Shown here: positions 23,821 to 32,152 of the stretch, one piece after another
How positions within the stretch are numbered: position 1 is the first letter of the stretch
How the letters are laid out: each line of letters starts with the position of its first letter
Assembly (NCBI GenBank): GCA_016720565.1
Contig: JADKKJ010000001.1
Span: forward strand, 310,001 to 374,000
Direction of reading: 5' to 3'
Source of the DNA: Chitinophagaceae bacterium
GTDB taxonomy: Bacteria > Bacteroidota > Bacteroidia > Chitinophagales > Chitinophagaceae
Length of the DNA stretch: 64,000 nucleotides
Made by a program: the position numbers and the translations under genes
Notes under the pieces: generated by a model
Seen by the model: the letters and a program-made list of their open reading frames with translations, nothing else
The model's database searches: none
Told to the model about the DNA's origin: nothing

Positions 23821-26124
23821 ATGCCCAGGTCCCTGTTTTTTTTCTTATTCATTATCCTTTGTACCGTTACTGCCCGTGCCCAGCAGTTTCGGCTGCAGGG
23901 TAGTGCCACGCAAAGCGGCCCTGTAACCTACCAGATGACCGCCGATGTACTGAACCAGGCCGGTATGGCGACTAATTATTATCCGCTTGACCTTACTACT
24001 AATTTCACCCTCAATTTCCAACTGAATTTTGGGACCAAGGATGCCACCGGGGCTGATGGACTTGCATTTGTGCTTTCCAATACCTGTAATCCAACACTTA
24101 CTCCGGGGCAGGGATTAGGAGTTGCCAATATTCCGAATTCTGTAGTGGTGGATTTTGATACCTGGGATAATGGTGCAGTTTATAATGACCTGCCCAGTGA
24201 CCATTCCGGGATCTATGCCGATGGTAATTTCAGTACAGTAGGAAATATCATGGACAATACGACTCAGCCGGTTTGCCTTTTACCAGGTTGCGGAAATGTG
24301 GAAGATGGCAATTGGTATGATGTAGCCATTCAATGGGAATATCTTAGTCCCACCCAGCAAAGGGTAAGCGTATTTTTTAATGGCGTGTTACTAAGCACCT
24401 CAACCCGCGATCATATAGGACTTCGGTTCAATGGAAATACCAATGTATTCTGGTCCATATCGGCTTCTACCGGTGGTTCCAGTAACCTGCACCAGTTCAG
24501 GGTTACTGGTGCCAATAATAGTTTTAATTATTGCGAGGGAGCCAATTTTACATTAACGGCTCCTGCACTTGGCTCCGCATATACATGGACCAACAATACC
24601 AGTAATACCAATAGCGCGATTTATACTGCCACTGTCAACCAGGTTATCACCTGTAATTTCATTAACTACTGTGGCATTAACCAATCCGTCTCCTTCACCA
24701 TTAATGTGACGGAGTTAGTTCTGCCCACAATCAGTAATAATGGTCCTGTGTGTACAGGTTCGAATGGAAGTTTTACCATAACAGGGGTTCCCAATTATGG
24801 TATTAGTTATTCTATTATGGGAGGGCCTTTGCAAAATGCAGTATTAGATGCCAGCGGTAACCTGGTGATCCCGGTATCTAATATTCTGGTGCCAACAGGA
24901 ATATTTATCAGCCAGCTAACAGATGGAACCTGCAACAGAACTGTATCTGTTACCGATACAATTCGTCTGCTGCAACTGGCAGTCCCGGCAGTAACTAATA
25001 ATGGCCCTGTTTGTAGTGGTAGCAATGGACAATTCCAACTCAGTGGCGGAACTCCCGGAGATATTATCAGCTATTCATTGAATGGCGGTGCCTTGCAAAC
25101 TATTACGCTGGATGCATCAGGTATGGCCCAGGTTCCTGTAACCAATATTATTAATCCGCAGGATATACAATTAAGCCTGGTCACACAAGGTGCCTGCTCA
25201 GGAGTTATCAATAAGACTGATACTATCCGCAGCAAGCCTTTACCTGCTGCGCCTGTTATTTCGACTAATGGTCCGATATGCTCAGGTACCGATGCTATAT
25301 TTACTATCAGCGCTGGCGCAGGTTTCCTGGTTAACTATTCGGTGAATGGAGGATCAGGTCAGCAACTTTTAATTCCTGCTTCTGGTACAGGGCAGGTGGT
25401 CATACCAGTGGTTAGTACCCTTCAAACAATTGATCTAAGCAATATCAGGAATACCAGCAATTGCGATCTGCCGCTTACTATGAACAGTACCATTTCGATC
25501 CTGCCATTAAAAGCCTTTACGGTGGATGCCAGTATTTGCGAAGGGTTAAACTACCTGGGATATACAAAGACGGGTACCTACCTGGACACATTTCCTTCGG
25601 CACAGGGTTGTGATAGTGTTCGCACCCTGAATCTGACAGTGATAAAAACGAGCAAACCTAAATTGGGTGCCGACAGGGTGATCTGCCCCGGCGATACCAT
25701 TTTTTTGAACCCTGGAAATTTCAGCACCTATAGCTGGCAGGATGGATCCCTGTTGCCAACTTATACAGTAACCACACCCGGCACTTATTCTGTTTCAGTG
25801 AATGCTTCCTGCGGTGTTTTGAGGGATGATATCATTATTTCCAGAGGCATCTGTGATATTTATTTTCCTTCAGGCTTTTCTCCAAACAGGGATGGAAAAA
25901 ATGACGAGTTCAAAGTGCTTACTGACCTTAAACTGACATCCTACGACCTGAAAATATACGACAGGTGGGGTGGAATCATTTTCCATACAACTGACCAGTA
26001 TAAAGGCTGGGATGGAACAATGAACGGAACCACGTTGAATGCAGGCATTTTTGTATGGTTATCCACGTATAGTTATAACGGGCAAACAAAATTTGAGAAA
26101 GGAACCCTGATGCTGGTTCGATAG
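23821..26124 (+). CDS. secreted lectin-like T9SS type B sorting-domain protein
   Basis: The 767-residue protein has a signal peptide (LFFFLFIILCTVTARAQ), an L-type-lectin-like sandwich at about 22-235 (GADGLAFVLSNT, SVVVDFDTWDNGA, GNWYDVAIQWEY), a Cys-rich link, three tandem repeats of 87-89 residues (about 302-565), a region with GADRVICPGDTIFLNPG, and a C-terminal gliding-motility-type domain of about 90 residues (FPSGFSPNRDGKNDEF, KIYDRWGGIIF, GWDGTMNGTTLNAGIFVW). The last is the type B sorting signal read by the type IX system. Probably a surface carbohydrate-binding adhesin. ATG 23821 places the signal peptide at the N-terminus; the open frame upstream is antisense to the PCC gene. Confidence 0.85.
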   Translation: MPRSLFFFLFIILCTVTARAQQFRLQGSATQSGPVTYQMTADVLNQAGMATNYYPLDLTTNFTLNFQLNFGTKDATGADGLAFVLSNTCNPTLTPGQGLGVANIPNSVVVDFDTWDNGAVYNDLPSDHSGIYADGNFSTVGNIMDNTTQPVCLLPGCGNVEDGNWYDVAIQWEYLSPTQQRVSVFFNGVLLSTSTRDHIGLRFNGNTNVFWSISASTGGSSNLHQFRVTGANNSFNYCEGANFTLTAPALGSAYTWTNNTSNTNSAIYTATVNQVITCNFINYCGINQSVSFTINVTELVLPTISNNGPVCTGSNGSFTITGVPNYGISYSIMGGPLQNAVLDASGNLVIPVSNILVPTGIFISQLTDGTCNRTVSVTDTIRLLQLAVPAVTNNGPVCSGSNGQFQLSGGTPGDIISYSLNGGALQTITLDASGMAQVPVTNIINPQDIQLSLVTQGACSGVINKTDTIRSKPLPAAPVISTNGPICSGTDAIFTISAGAGFLVNYSVNGGSGQQLLIPASGTGQVVIPVVSTLQTIDLSNIRNTSNCDLPLTMNSTISILPLKAFTVDASICEGLNYLGYTKTGTYLDTFPSAQGCDSVRTLNLTVIKTSKPKLGADRVICPGDTIFLNPGNFSTYSWQDGSLLPTYTVTTPGTYSVSVNASCGVLRDDIIISRGICDIYFPSGFSPNRDGKNDEFKVLTDLKLTSYDLKIYDRWGGIIFHTTDQYKGWDGTMNGTTLNAGIFVWLSTYSYNGQTKFEKGTLMLVR
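24724..25515 (+). repeat. three in-frame tandem repeats of about 261-267 bases
   Basis: Units begin at about 24724, 24985 and 25252, each opening with a P-x-[IV]-[ST]-[NT]-NG-P-[VI]-C motif (TISNNGPVCTGSNG, VTNNGPVCSGSNG, VISTNGPICSGTD) and sharing a middle GG/GGxLQ and PV-xNI/ST pattern. They are diverged at the DNA level and form Ig-like modules of the lectin-like protein. Confidence 0.75.
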
Positions 26125-26142
26125 TATTCTTTGTGTAGTTGC

Positions 26143-26150
26143 TACCTTTG
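26143..26150 (+). promoter_or_regulatory. -7 promoter box TACCTTTG for the Sua5-type gene
   Basis: An exact consensus ending five bases before the ATG at 26156. Confidence 0.65.
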
Positions 26151-26155
26151 TCCGA

Positions 26156-27118
26156 ATGATCTCCACTGATATCAGCAAAGCGGCCGACCTGTTAAAGGCC
26201 GGAGAAGTCATCGGGCTTCCTACCGAGACCGTATATGGCCTTGCCGGAAATATTTTCAACGAAACTGCCATCCGAAAAATATTCTCTGTGAAGCAAAGGC
26301 CTTTTTATAATCCTTTGATCGTTCATCTGGCGGGCATTGACCGGCTTGACCAGGTGGCAAAGGGAATTCCAGGCATAGCTATAAAACTGGCGGAGAAATT
26401 CTGGCCCGGACCGCTAACCTTATTGCTGCAAAAACAAAGCGCTGTGCCTGACCTGGTAACGGCAGGCAAAACCACCGTAGCGGTCAGGGTGCCGGATCAT
26501 CGGTTGGCACTGGCCCTTCTAAAGAGAATAGACTTCCCGCTGGCTGCTCCAAGCGCCAATCCTTTCGGATGCATCAGTCCTACCACCGCAAAACATGTGG
26601 ATGATTATTTCGGCGATAATATCCCGTTGGTATTAGATGGTGGTCCCTGCAGGAATGGAGTTGAATCCACTATTATAGGTTTCAATGATGGGGAGGCCAT
26701 CCTGTACAGGCATGGCGCCATACCAATGGAGGAGATCGAAAAGATCACAGGGAAATTGAAAGTTTATGTAAAAGAAGAGAACGCGCCAGATGCACCGGGT
26801 ATGCTTTCCAAACATTATTCACCTCGCACTCCCACCATACTTACAGATAATATTCAACAGGTATTGAAAGAGCATGCCGGGAAAAAGATGGCCCTGCTTT
26901 TATTCAATAAAAAAAGAAACGAGTATGATCCTGCACTGCAATGGGTACTCTCTCCCGGATCAAGATTGGAAGAGGCCGCTTCTAATCTCTATGCCATGCT
27001 GCATACACTGGACGAATTAAAGGTTGACCTGATCATCTGCGAAAAGATGAAGGAGGAGGGATTGGGAATAACGATGAATGATCGCCTGGTCAGGGCTTCC
27101 GTAGAATCGCTTATCTAA
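26156..27118 (+). CDS. tsaC: L-threonylcarbamoyladenylate synthase (Sua5/YrdC type)
   Basis: The 320-residue enzyme makes threonylcarbamoyl-AMP from threonine, bicarbonate and ATP, the first step of the t6A37 modification on ANN-reading tRNAs. The YrdC domain (about 1-200) shows GLPTETVYGLAGNIF, KQRPFYNPLIVHL, WPGPLTLLL, VAVRVPDHRLAL and APSANPFGCISPTTA. After a PGMLSKHYSPRTP linker it carries the C-terminal Sua5 domain, so it is the longer Sua5 form rather than the stand-alone TsaC. Its stop codon overlaps the convergent dapD stop by four bases. Confidence 0.93.
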   Translation: MISTDISKAADLLKAGEVIGLPTETVYGLAGNIFNETAIRKIFSVKQRPFYNPLIVHLAGIDRLDQVAKGIPGIAIKLAEKFWPGPLTLLLQKQSAVPDLVTAGKTTVAVRVPDHRLALALLKRIDFPLAAPSANPFGCISPTTAKHVDDYFGDNIPLVLDGGPCRNGVESTIIGFNDGEAILYRHGAIPMEEIEKITGKLKVYVKEENAPDAPGMLSKHYSPRTPTILTDNIQQVLKEHAGKKMALLLFNKKRNEYDPALQWVLSPGSRLEEAASNLYAMLHTLDELKVDLIICEKMKEEGLGITMNDRLVRASVESLI

Positions 27119-27921
27119 ACACTTACATTGAAATCGCGTAGCGCATCATTCAGGCTGGTCTTGAGATCAGTGCTTGGCTTTCGTTGGCCGATGATCAGGG
27201 CGCAGCCAACCCCGAAATCGCCTGCCGGGAATTTCCTGGTGTAGGAACCGGGTATTACTACACTTCTTGCAGGCACCCGGCCTTTCATTTCAACGGGCTG
27301 GTTGCCGCTAACATCAATGATCTTGGTTGACTGGGTTAGTACCACGTTGGCTCCAAGTACGGCTTCTTTTTCCACCAGGACTCCCTCCACCACGATACAC
27401 CTGCTGCCAATGAAACATCCGTCTTCAATGATCACTGGGGAAGCCTGTAATGGTTCCAATACTCCGCCAATACCAACACCGCCACTAAGATGAACGCCTT
27501 TACCTATCTGTGCGCAACTTCCAACGGTTGCCCAGGTATCCACCATGGTCCCTTCATCCACATAAGCGCCAATATTCACATAAGAAGGCATCAGAACCAC
27601 ATTTTTTGCCAGGTAAGCACCATAGCGGGCAACGGCATGGGGAACGGCGCGAACACCGAGCTCTTTATAATTTTTTTTCAGCAGCATTTTATCATAAAAC
27701 TCAAAGGGGGCAAGATCCCATGTCTGCATCTGCTGAATGCCAAAATACAGGAGTATGGCCTGCTTAACCCATTCATTCACTACCCATCCATTGGCAGTTG
27801 GAGAAGCCACCCTGATCCGGCCTTTGTCCACCTCTTCAATCACGGCCCTTACGGCATCCATGTACTTATCGTCTTTAAGTAATTCTCTGTTCGACCAGGC
27901 TTCAAGGATCAGCGATTGCAT
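27115..27921 (-). CDS. dapD: 2,3,4,5-tetrahydropyridine-2,6-dicarboxylate N-succinyltransferase
   Basis: The 268-residue acyltransferase moves a succinyl group from succinyl-CoA to tetrahydrodipicolinate in the lysine/meso-diaminopimelate pathway. The left-handed beta-helix is seen as hexapeptide repeats in the middle (VNIGAYVDEGTMVDTWATVG, CAQIGKGVHLSGGVGIGG, VIIEDGCFIGSRCIVVEGV), with the DapD-specific VLEPLQASPV and a C-terminal VIPGSYTRKFP. Length matches the family (about 270). A weak TAATTTCG box lies 17 bases upstream at 27939-27946. Confidence 0.95.
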   Translation of the reverse strand: MQSLILEAWSNRELLKDDKYMDAVRAVIEEVDKGRIRVASPTANGWVVNEWVKQAILLYFGIQQMQTWDLAPFEFYDKMLLKKNYKELGVRAVPHAVARYGAYLAKNVVLMPSYVNIGAYVDEGTMVDTWATVGSCAQIGKGVHLSGGVGIGGVLEPLQASPVIIEDGCFIGSRCIVVEGVLVEKEAVLGANVVLTQSTKIIDVSGNQPVEMKGRVPARSVVIPGSYTRKFPAGDFGVGCALIIGQRKPSTDLKTSLNDALRDFNVSV

Positions 27922-27968
27922 GCGTATGATTTAGGGAGCGAAATTAAGTGAATAAGTGAATAGGTGAA

Positions 27969-29126
27969 TCAGCCGGAAAGGGTCTTAAAATATATGTTCA
28001 TCATATTTTCAACATAAATTAAAGGGGTGGAAAGTTGTGCGTGTTCCCAGCCTTTCTGTATCATTCCATTTCTAAGTGTTTCATCTGCATACACATTTCT
28101 CATGGCCGTGGCCAGTTCAAGTGCCTGGTCGGGATCTACATAACAAGCACCTGGTCCGCCCACTTCCGGCAAACAAGAGCGGTTAGACGTAATGACAGGC
28201 AGGCGACTCCATAAGGCCTCCAGCACAGGGAGGCCGAATCCCTCAAAATAAGAAGGATAGACCATGGCTATGGCAGATTGATAAATGGCCGCAAATGCAT
28301 AAGCGCTGCGAAACTCAGCATCCGATCTCACGAAAGGCTGCTCCGACAGGAAGATGATACGCTCTGAAAGGCCATGCTGCAGTACATAGTCTTTTACTTT
28401 TTGTTTATATTTTCCACCTTCACCGATCACTACCAAGGGAATGTCCAGGTCATTCCTCAGCAGGAACATGGCCTTGCAAATATTCAGGAGGTTCTTTCTA
28501 TCAATGATCGATCCCACATAGAGAAAGAATTTCTCCGGTAAATGGTATTTATCCCTTATTCTTTTTTTTTCTTCCTCCTTGATAATTTGTGCAAATACAG
28601 GATCGCAGCTCTGGTGGCAGGTATCGATCTTATCCGGCGATATGCCATAGAACTCTATGATATCTTTTTTGGTTTGACCGCTGATCGCGATCACCCGGTC
28701 GGCATGCTGGCAGGCATAAAGAAACTTACGGTGATAGATCCTTACGTCGATGGCATTATACTGTTCAGGAAATCTTTCGTGTATCAGGTCGTGAATGGTC
28801 ACTACAGATCTTATCCCTGTATGGCGGATACCTACCGGTATCTCATGGCTCAATCCATGGTACAGATCGATCTTGTGTTTCAGCAGGTCTTTTTTTACCC
28901 AACTGCTTCTCCAGACACTGGTAAATAATTTATCCAGGAAACCGCTGGGTAAAACCTCCTGAATATTCTCTGCTTCCAGTTTGAACCGGTCCGAAGACTT
29001 TGGGTTGAAAAGAAAATACCGATGCTGGGGATAATAATGGCTGAGCAGTCCAACAATGGTCCGGCTATAATAACCCAGTCCGGTTGTATTATGAAAAGCG
29101 CGCTTTGCATCAAACCCAATATTCAT
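27969..29126 (-). CDS. glycosyltransferase family 4 (GT-B fold)
   Basis: The 385-residue protein opens MNIGFDAKRAFHNTTGLG, a typical GT4 N-terminus with a Gly-rich loop (TTGLGYYSRTI). The C-terminal domain shows FLYVGSIIDRKNLLNI (donor phosphate binding), AMVYPSYFEGFGLPVLEALW (the EX7E motif E-GFGLPVLE) and VITSNRSCLPEVGG. Relatives are mannosyl- or glucosyltransferases in LPS or exopolysaccharide assembly. It stands alone, so the acceptor cannot be guessed. A -7 box TATCTTTA lies four bases before its ATG. Confidence 0.92.
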   Translation of the reverse strand: MNIGFDAKRAFHNTTGLGYYSRTIVGLLSHYYPQHRYFLFNPKSSDRFKLEAENIQEVLPSGFLDKLFTSVWRSSWVKKDLLKHKIDLYHGLSHEIPVGIRHTGIRSVVTIHDLIHERFPEQYNAIDVRIYHRKFLYACQHADRVIAISGQTKKDIIEFYGISPDKIDTCHQSCDPVFAQIIKEEEKKRIRDKYHLPEKFFLYVGSIIDRKNLLNICKAMFLLRNDLDIPLVVIGEGGKYKQKVKDYVLQHGLSERIIFLSEQPFVRSDAEFRSAYAFAAIYQSAIAMVYPSYFEGFGLPVLEALWSRLPVITSNRSCLPEVGGPGACYVDPDQALELATAMRNVYADETLRNGMIQKGWEHAQLSTPLIYVENMMNIYFKTLSG

Positions 29127-29130
29127 AAGG

Positions 29131-29138
29131 TAAAGATA
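29131..29138 (-). promoter_or_regulatory. -7 promoter box TATCTTTA for the glycosyltransferase
   Basis: A 7/8 match to TAnnTTTG on the minus strand, four bases before the ATG at 29126. Confidence 0.5.
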
Positions 29139-29178
29139 AGATAAGCCTGTGCGTTATTCCATTTTCGAATGAAGCAAG

Positions 29179-29186
29179 TACCTTTG
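29179..29186 (+). promoter_or_regulatory. -7 promoter box TACCTTTG for cca
   Basis: An exact consensus ending five bases before the ATG at 29192; divergent from the box at 29131-29138. Confidence 0.65.
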
Positions 29187-29191
29187 CCGCG

Positions 29192-30616
29192 ATGAAGATC
29201 GAGCTAACCACAACGGAGTCGGGCATACTTGAAAAAGTGGCCAGGGCCGCCAGGGTACTGGGAATGGAAAGTTACCTGGTTGGCGGTTTTGTGCGCGACA
29301 AGATAATGAACCGGGAAACCAAAGATCTGGATTTCGTTTGCGTGGGAGATGCTATCCAATGGGCAAAAGAGATCTCGAAATTATTTTATCCCGAACCAAG
29401 GGTTGATTATTATAAGAATTTCGGCACGGCACATATTCGTTTGTCCAATGAACTGGACCTTGAATTCGTAGGTGCCCGCAAAGAAAGTTATCGATCCGAT
29501 TCCCGGAAACCTGAAGTAGAGCAGGGTAGTATACAGGATGACCAGGAGCGAAGGGATTTCAGCATCAATGCGCTTGCCATTAGCCTGAATGAAAAAGATT
29601 ATGGAGAACTGGTAGATCCTTTCAATGGATCGGAAGATATCATGCAAAAGATCATCCGGACTCCCATGGGGCCAGAACGAAGTTTCAGCGATGATCCCCT
29701 GCGAATGATGCGCGCCATACGTTTTGCCTCACAGCTTGGATTCAGTATTGAAGAGAAAACCTGGAATGGTATTGTGGAAATGGCCGACAGGATAAAGATC
29801 ATTTCCCAGGAAAGGATAACGGATGAACTCAATAAGATCATACTTTCTTCACAGCCTTCTGTTGGTTTCGACCTGCTCTTTCGTTCAGGTTTATTAAAGC
29901 TCATTTTCCCCCCAATGGTTGAACTGGCCGGCGCCGAGTATGTAGATGGGCATGGCCATAAGGATAATTTTTACCATACGTTGAAAGTGCTGGATAATAT
30001 TTCCCTTCATACAAACGACCTCTGGTTAAGATGGGCCGCCGTATTGCATGATATTGCGAAGCCAGCCACCAAGAAATTTGAAGAGGGACATGGCTGGACA
30101 TTTCATGGGCATGAAGTAGTAGGGGGCAGAATGGTGCCAAAGATCTTTGCTAAACTGAAATTGCCGCTTCATGATGAAATGCGTTTCGTCAGGAAAATGG
30201 TGGAGTTGCATTTAAGGCCCATAAGCCTCACAAAAGAAAACATAACTGATTCTGCCATACGCAGGCTGATCTTTGATGCGGGCAATGACCTGGAAAGCCT
30301 GATGATGCTCTGTGATGCAGATATCACCTCTAAGAATAAACAAAAAGTAAAGCGGTTCCAGGAGAATTTCCAGCTGGTAAGGCAGCGTTGCCGGGAGGTG
30401 GAGGAAAAAGATCATGTACGGAACTGGCAGCCACCGGTAGATGGGGAGGAGATCATGAAAATGTTCGGGCTTTCCCCCGGCAAACCTGTCGGTATTTTAA
30501 AAGATGCCCTGAAGGATGCCATGCTGGATGGGGAGATCGAAAATACCCGTGAGGCTGCCCTGGCCTTTGTGACCAGGAAGGCGGGGGAACTGGGATTGGA
30601 ATTGAAGAACCCCTAA
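29192..30616 (+). CDS. cca: CCA tRNA nucleotidyltransferase with HD domain
   Basis: The 474-residue class II nucleotidyltransferase adds or repairs the tRNA 3' CCA. The head has YLVGGFVRDKIMNRETKDLD (G-G-x-V-RD and the DxD metal site), then RRDFSINALAI and PLRMMRAIRFASQLG; the later HGHKDNFYHTLKVLDN and WAAVLHDIAKPAT are the HD phosphohydrolase motif found in many bacterial forms. It is needed here, since tRNA-Leu at 20604 lacks an encoded CCA. The PRiA4_ORF3-like gene and miaA follow in the same direction. Confidence 0.94.
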   Translation: MKIELTTTESGILEKVARAARVLGMESYLVGGFVRDKIMNRETKDLDFVCVGDAIQWAKEISKLFYPEPRVDYYKNFGTAHIRLSNELDLEFVGARKESYRSDSRKPEVEQGSIQDDQERRDFSINALAISLNEKDYGELVDPFNGSEDIMQKIIRTPMGPERSFSDDPLRMMRAIRFASQLGFSIEEKTWNGIVEMADRIKIISQERITDELNKIILSSQPSVGFDLLFRSGLLKLIFPPMVELAGAEYVDGHGHKDNFYHTLKVLDNISLHTNDLWLRWAAVLHDIAKPATKKFEEGHGWTFHGHEVVGGRMVPKIFAKLKLPLHDEMRFVRKMVELHLRPISLTKENITDSAIRRLIFDAGNDLESLMMLCDADITSKNKQKVKRFQENFQLVRQRCREVEEKDHVRNWQPPVDGEEIMKMFGLSPGKPVGILKDALKDAMLDGEIENTREAALAFVTRKAGELGLELKNP

Positions 30617-30621
30617 ATTTG
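30614..30621 (+). promoter_or_regulatory. -7 promoter box TAAATTTG overlapping the cca stop codon
   Basis: An exact consensus whose first three bases are the TAA stop of cca. It ends four bases before the ATG at 30626, giving the PRiA4_ORF3-like gene and miaA their own promoter. Confidence 0.6.
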
Positions 30622-30625
30622 TGAT

Positions 30626-31186
30626 ATGGCTATACTCAAGTTCAGGGTTTATTTTGAGGAAGACGAAACGGTCTATCGTGATATTGTGATCCGCCATACG
30701 CAGAGCTTTTTTGAACTGCACCAGGCCATCCTCAAAGCATGGGAATTCGACAATAAACACAAGGCTACATTTTTCCGCAGTAATGATCATTGGCAGCAGG
30801 GCCGGGAAATATCAGTGGAAGTATATGACAAAGAATACAAGGCGCCTCCTTTGATCATGTCCGATACTCCCATTGGTACAGAGATCAGGGATACCAATCA
30901 GCGGTTTATTTACCTCTACGATTTTAATAAGAACTGGTCATTCCTGGTAGAACTGATCAATATTTCCAAAGAAGAAAATCCCAAGATCGTTTACCCTTCT
31001 GTTTCAAGATCGGAAGGTGTAGGCCCAAGTCAATATGGTACCAAAGGCCTCTTAGGTGAAAAGTTTGCCGATATAGAAGAAAAATATGATCTCACCCAGG
31101 TAGGGGATGGGTTTGGCGAAAAAGATGAACAGGGAGAAGATATCGGTCTCGAGGAAGAAGGTCCCGCAGGAGAAGAAGAGATCTAA
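30626..31186 (+). CDS. PRiA4_ORF3-like protein (IS1096 TnpR-like)
   Basis: The 186-residue acidic protein matches the plasmid pRiA4b ORF-3 family in its opening (AILKFRVYFEEDETVYRDIV), QSFFELHQAILKAWEFDN and HKATFFRSNDHW blocks, and in IYLYDFNKNWSFLVELI, corresponding to the family Y-x-YD-[FL]-xD-xW motif. The C-terminal 40 residues are very rich in Asp and Glu. Its biochemical role is unknown. The transposon-related family name comes from one passenger gene; here it sits between cca and miaA with no transposase nearby. miaA starts nine bases after its stop, so the two are co-transcribed. Confidence 0.85.
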   Translation: MAILKFRVYFEEDETVYRDIVIRHTQSFFELHQAILKAWEFDNKHKATFFRSNDHWQQGREISVEVYDKEYKAPPLIMSDTPIGTEIRDTNQRFIYLYDFNKNWSFLVELINISKEENPKIVYPSVSRSEGVGPSQYGTKGLLGEKFADIEEKYDLTQVGDGFGEKDEQGEDIGLEEEGPAGEEEI

Positions 31187-31195
31187 GCGATCATT

Positions 31196-32104
31196 ATGGA
31201 TCCCCGCAAAAAGCAAGTCATTATCATTCTGGGCCCTACGGCTTCAGGCAAAACCTCCCTGGCCATTGCGCTTGCCCGGTATTTCCAAACAGAGATCATT
31301 TCGGCTGATAGCCGCCAGTGTTATAAAGAACTGAATATTGGAGTGGCAAGACCCAGCGAAAAAGAACTGGCCGCGGTGCCCCATCATTTTATCGCCTCCC
31401 ATTCAATACAACACGAATGCAGTGCTTCCGATTTTGAAAAATTTGCGGTGAATAAAGCGATGTCCCTTCTTGAGAAAAATGATACCGTGATCATAGCTGG
31501 CGGCACAGGGCTTTATATCCGCGCATTCTGTGAAGGATTGGATGAGATCCCGGCGGTGGACCCGGCTATTCGTGAACGCATCATCCAGGAATATGAGAAA
31601 AATGGGATCGGCTGGTTGCAAAAGCAACTAAAGGAAAAAGATCCGGTATTTGCAGAAAAAGGAGAGATGCAAAATCCGCAGCGGATGATGCGTGCCCTTG
31701 AGGTCTTCGAAGCTACAGGTAATTCCATTTACCATTTTCGCCGGACAGAAAAAGCACAACGTCCATTTGCCATTAAAATGATCGGCATCGATCTTCCAAA
31801 AGAGGAACTTAACCAGCGTATCGATCTTCGCGTAGACCAGATGATGAGGCAGGGTTTGCTGGATGAAGTGCGTTCCCTTCAACCATTTAAACACCTGGGT
31901 CCACTTCGAACGGTGGGCTATAGCGAATTGTTTGATCACCTGGAAGGATTGACCGATCTGCCTGATGCGATCAAACTTATAAAAACGCATTCGCGTCAAT
32001 ATGCCAAAAGACAAATGACCTGGTTCAGGAGAGATACCTCTATTCATTGGCTGAACAAACCAGAGCCGGCTGAGGCCCTCGCTTTCCTGCAGGAAAATAA
32101 ATAA
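31196..32104 (+). CDS. miaA: tRNA dimethylallyltransferase
   Basis: The 302-residue enzyme transfers a dimethylallyl group to N6 of A37 in tRNAs reading UNN codons. Visible are the P-loop ILGPTASGKTSLAIALA, ISADSRQCYKELNIG (DSRQ substrate block), GGTGLYIRAFCEGLDEIP, and QMTWFRRDTSIHWL near the C-terminus. Length is normal (about 300). It is the second gene of the unit with the PRiA4_ORF3-like gene. The isoprenoid donor depends on the pathway that includes ispH (42060-43268). Confidence 0.96.
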   Translation: MDPRKKQVIIILGPTASGKTSLAIALARYFQTEIISADSRQCYKELNIGVARPSEKELAAVPHHFIASHSIQHECSASDFEKFAVNKAMSLLEKNDTVIIAGGTGLYIRAFCEGLDEIPAVDPAIRERIIQEYEKNGIGWLQKQLKEKDPVFAEKGEMQNPQRMMRALEVFEATGNSIYHFRRTEKAQRPFAIKMIGIDLPKEELNQRIDLRVDQMMRQGLLDEVRSLQPFKHLGPLRTVGYSELFDHLEGLTDLPDAIKLIKTHSRQYAKRQMTWFRRDTSIHWLNKPEPAEALAFLQENK

Positions 32105-32152
32105 GCCTGCCCTTTCCCATCCTCGCTATATTTAGGTACCAATACTAACAAG

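Noticed and set aside
30626..31186. Evidence of a transposon from the PRiA4/IS1096 TnpR-like gene
   Set aside because: No transposase, terminal repeats or target duplications lie nearby; composition matches the neighbours.
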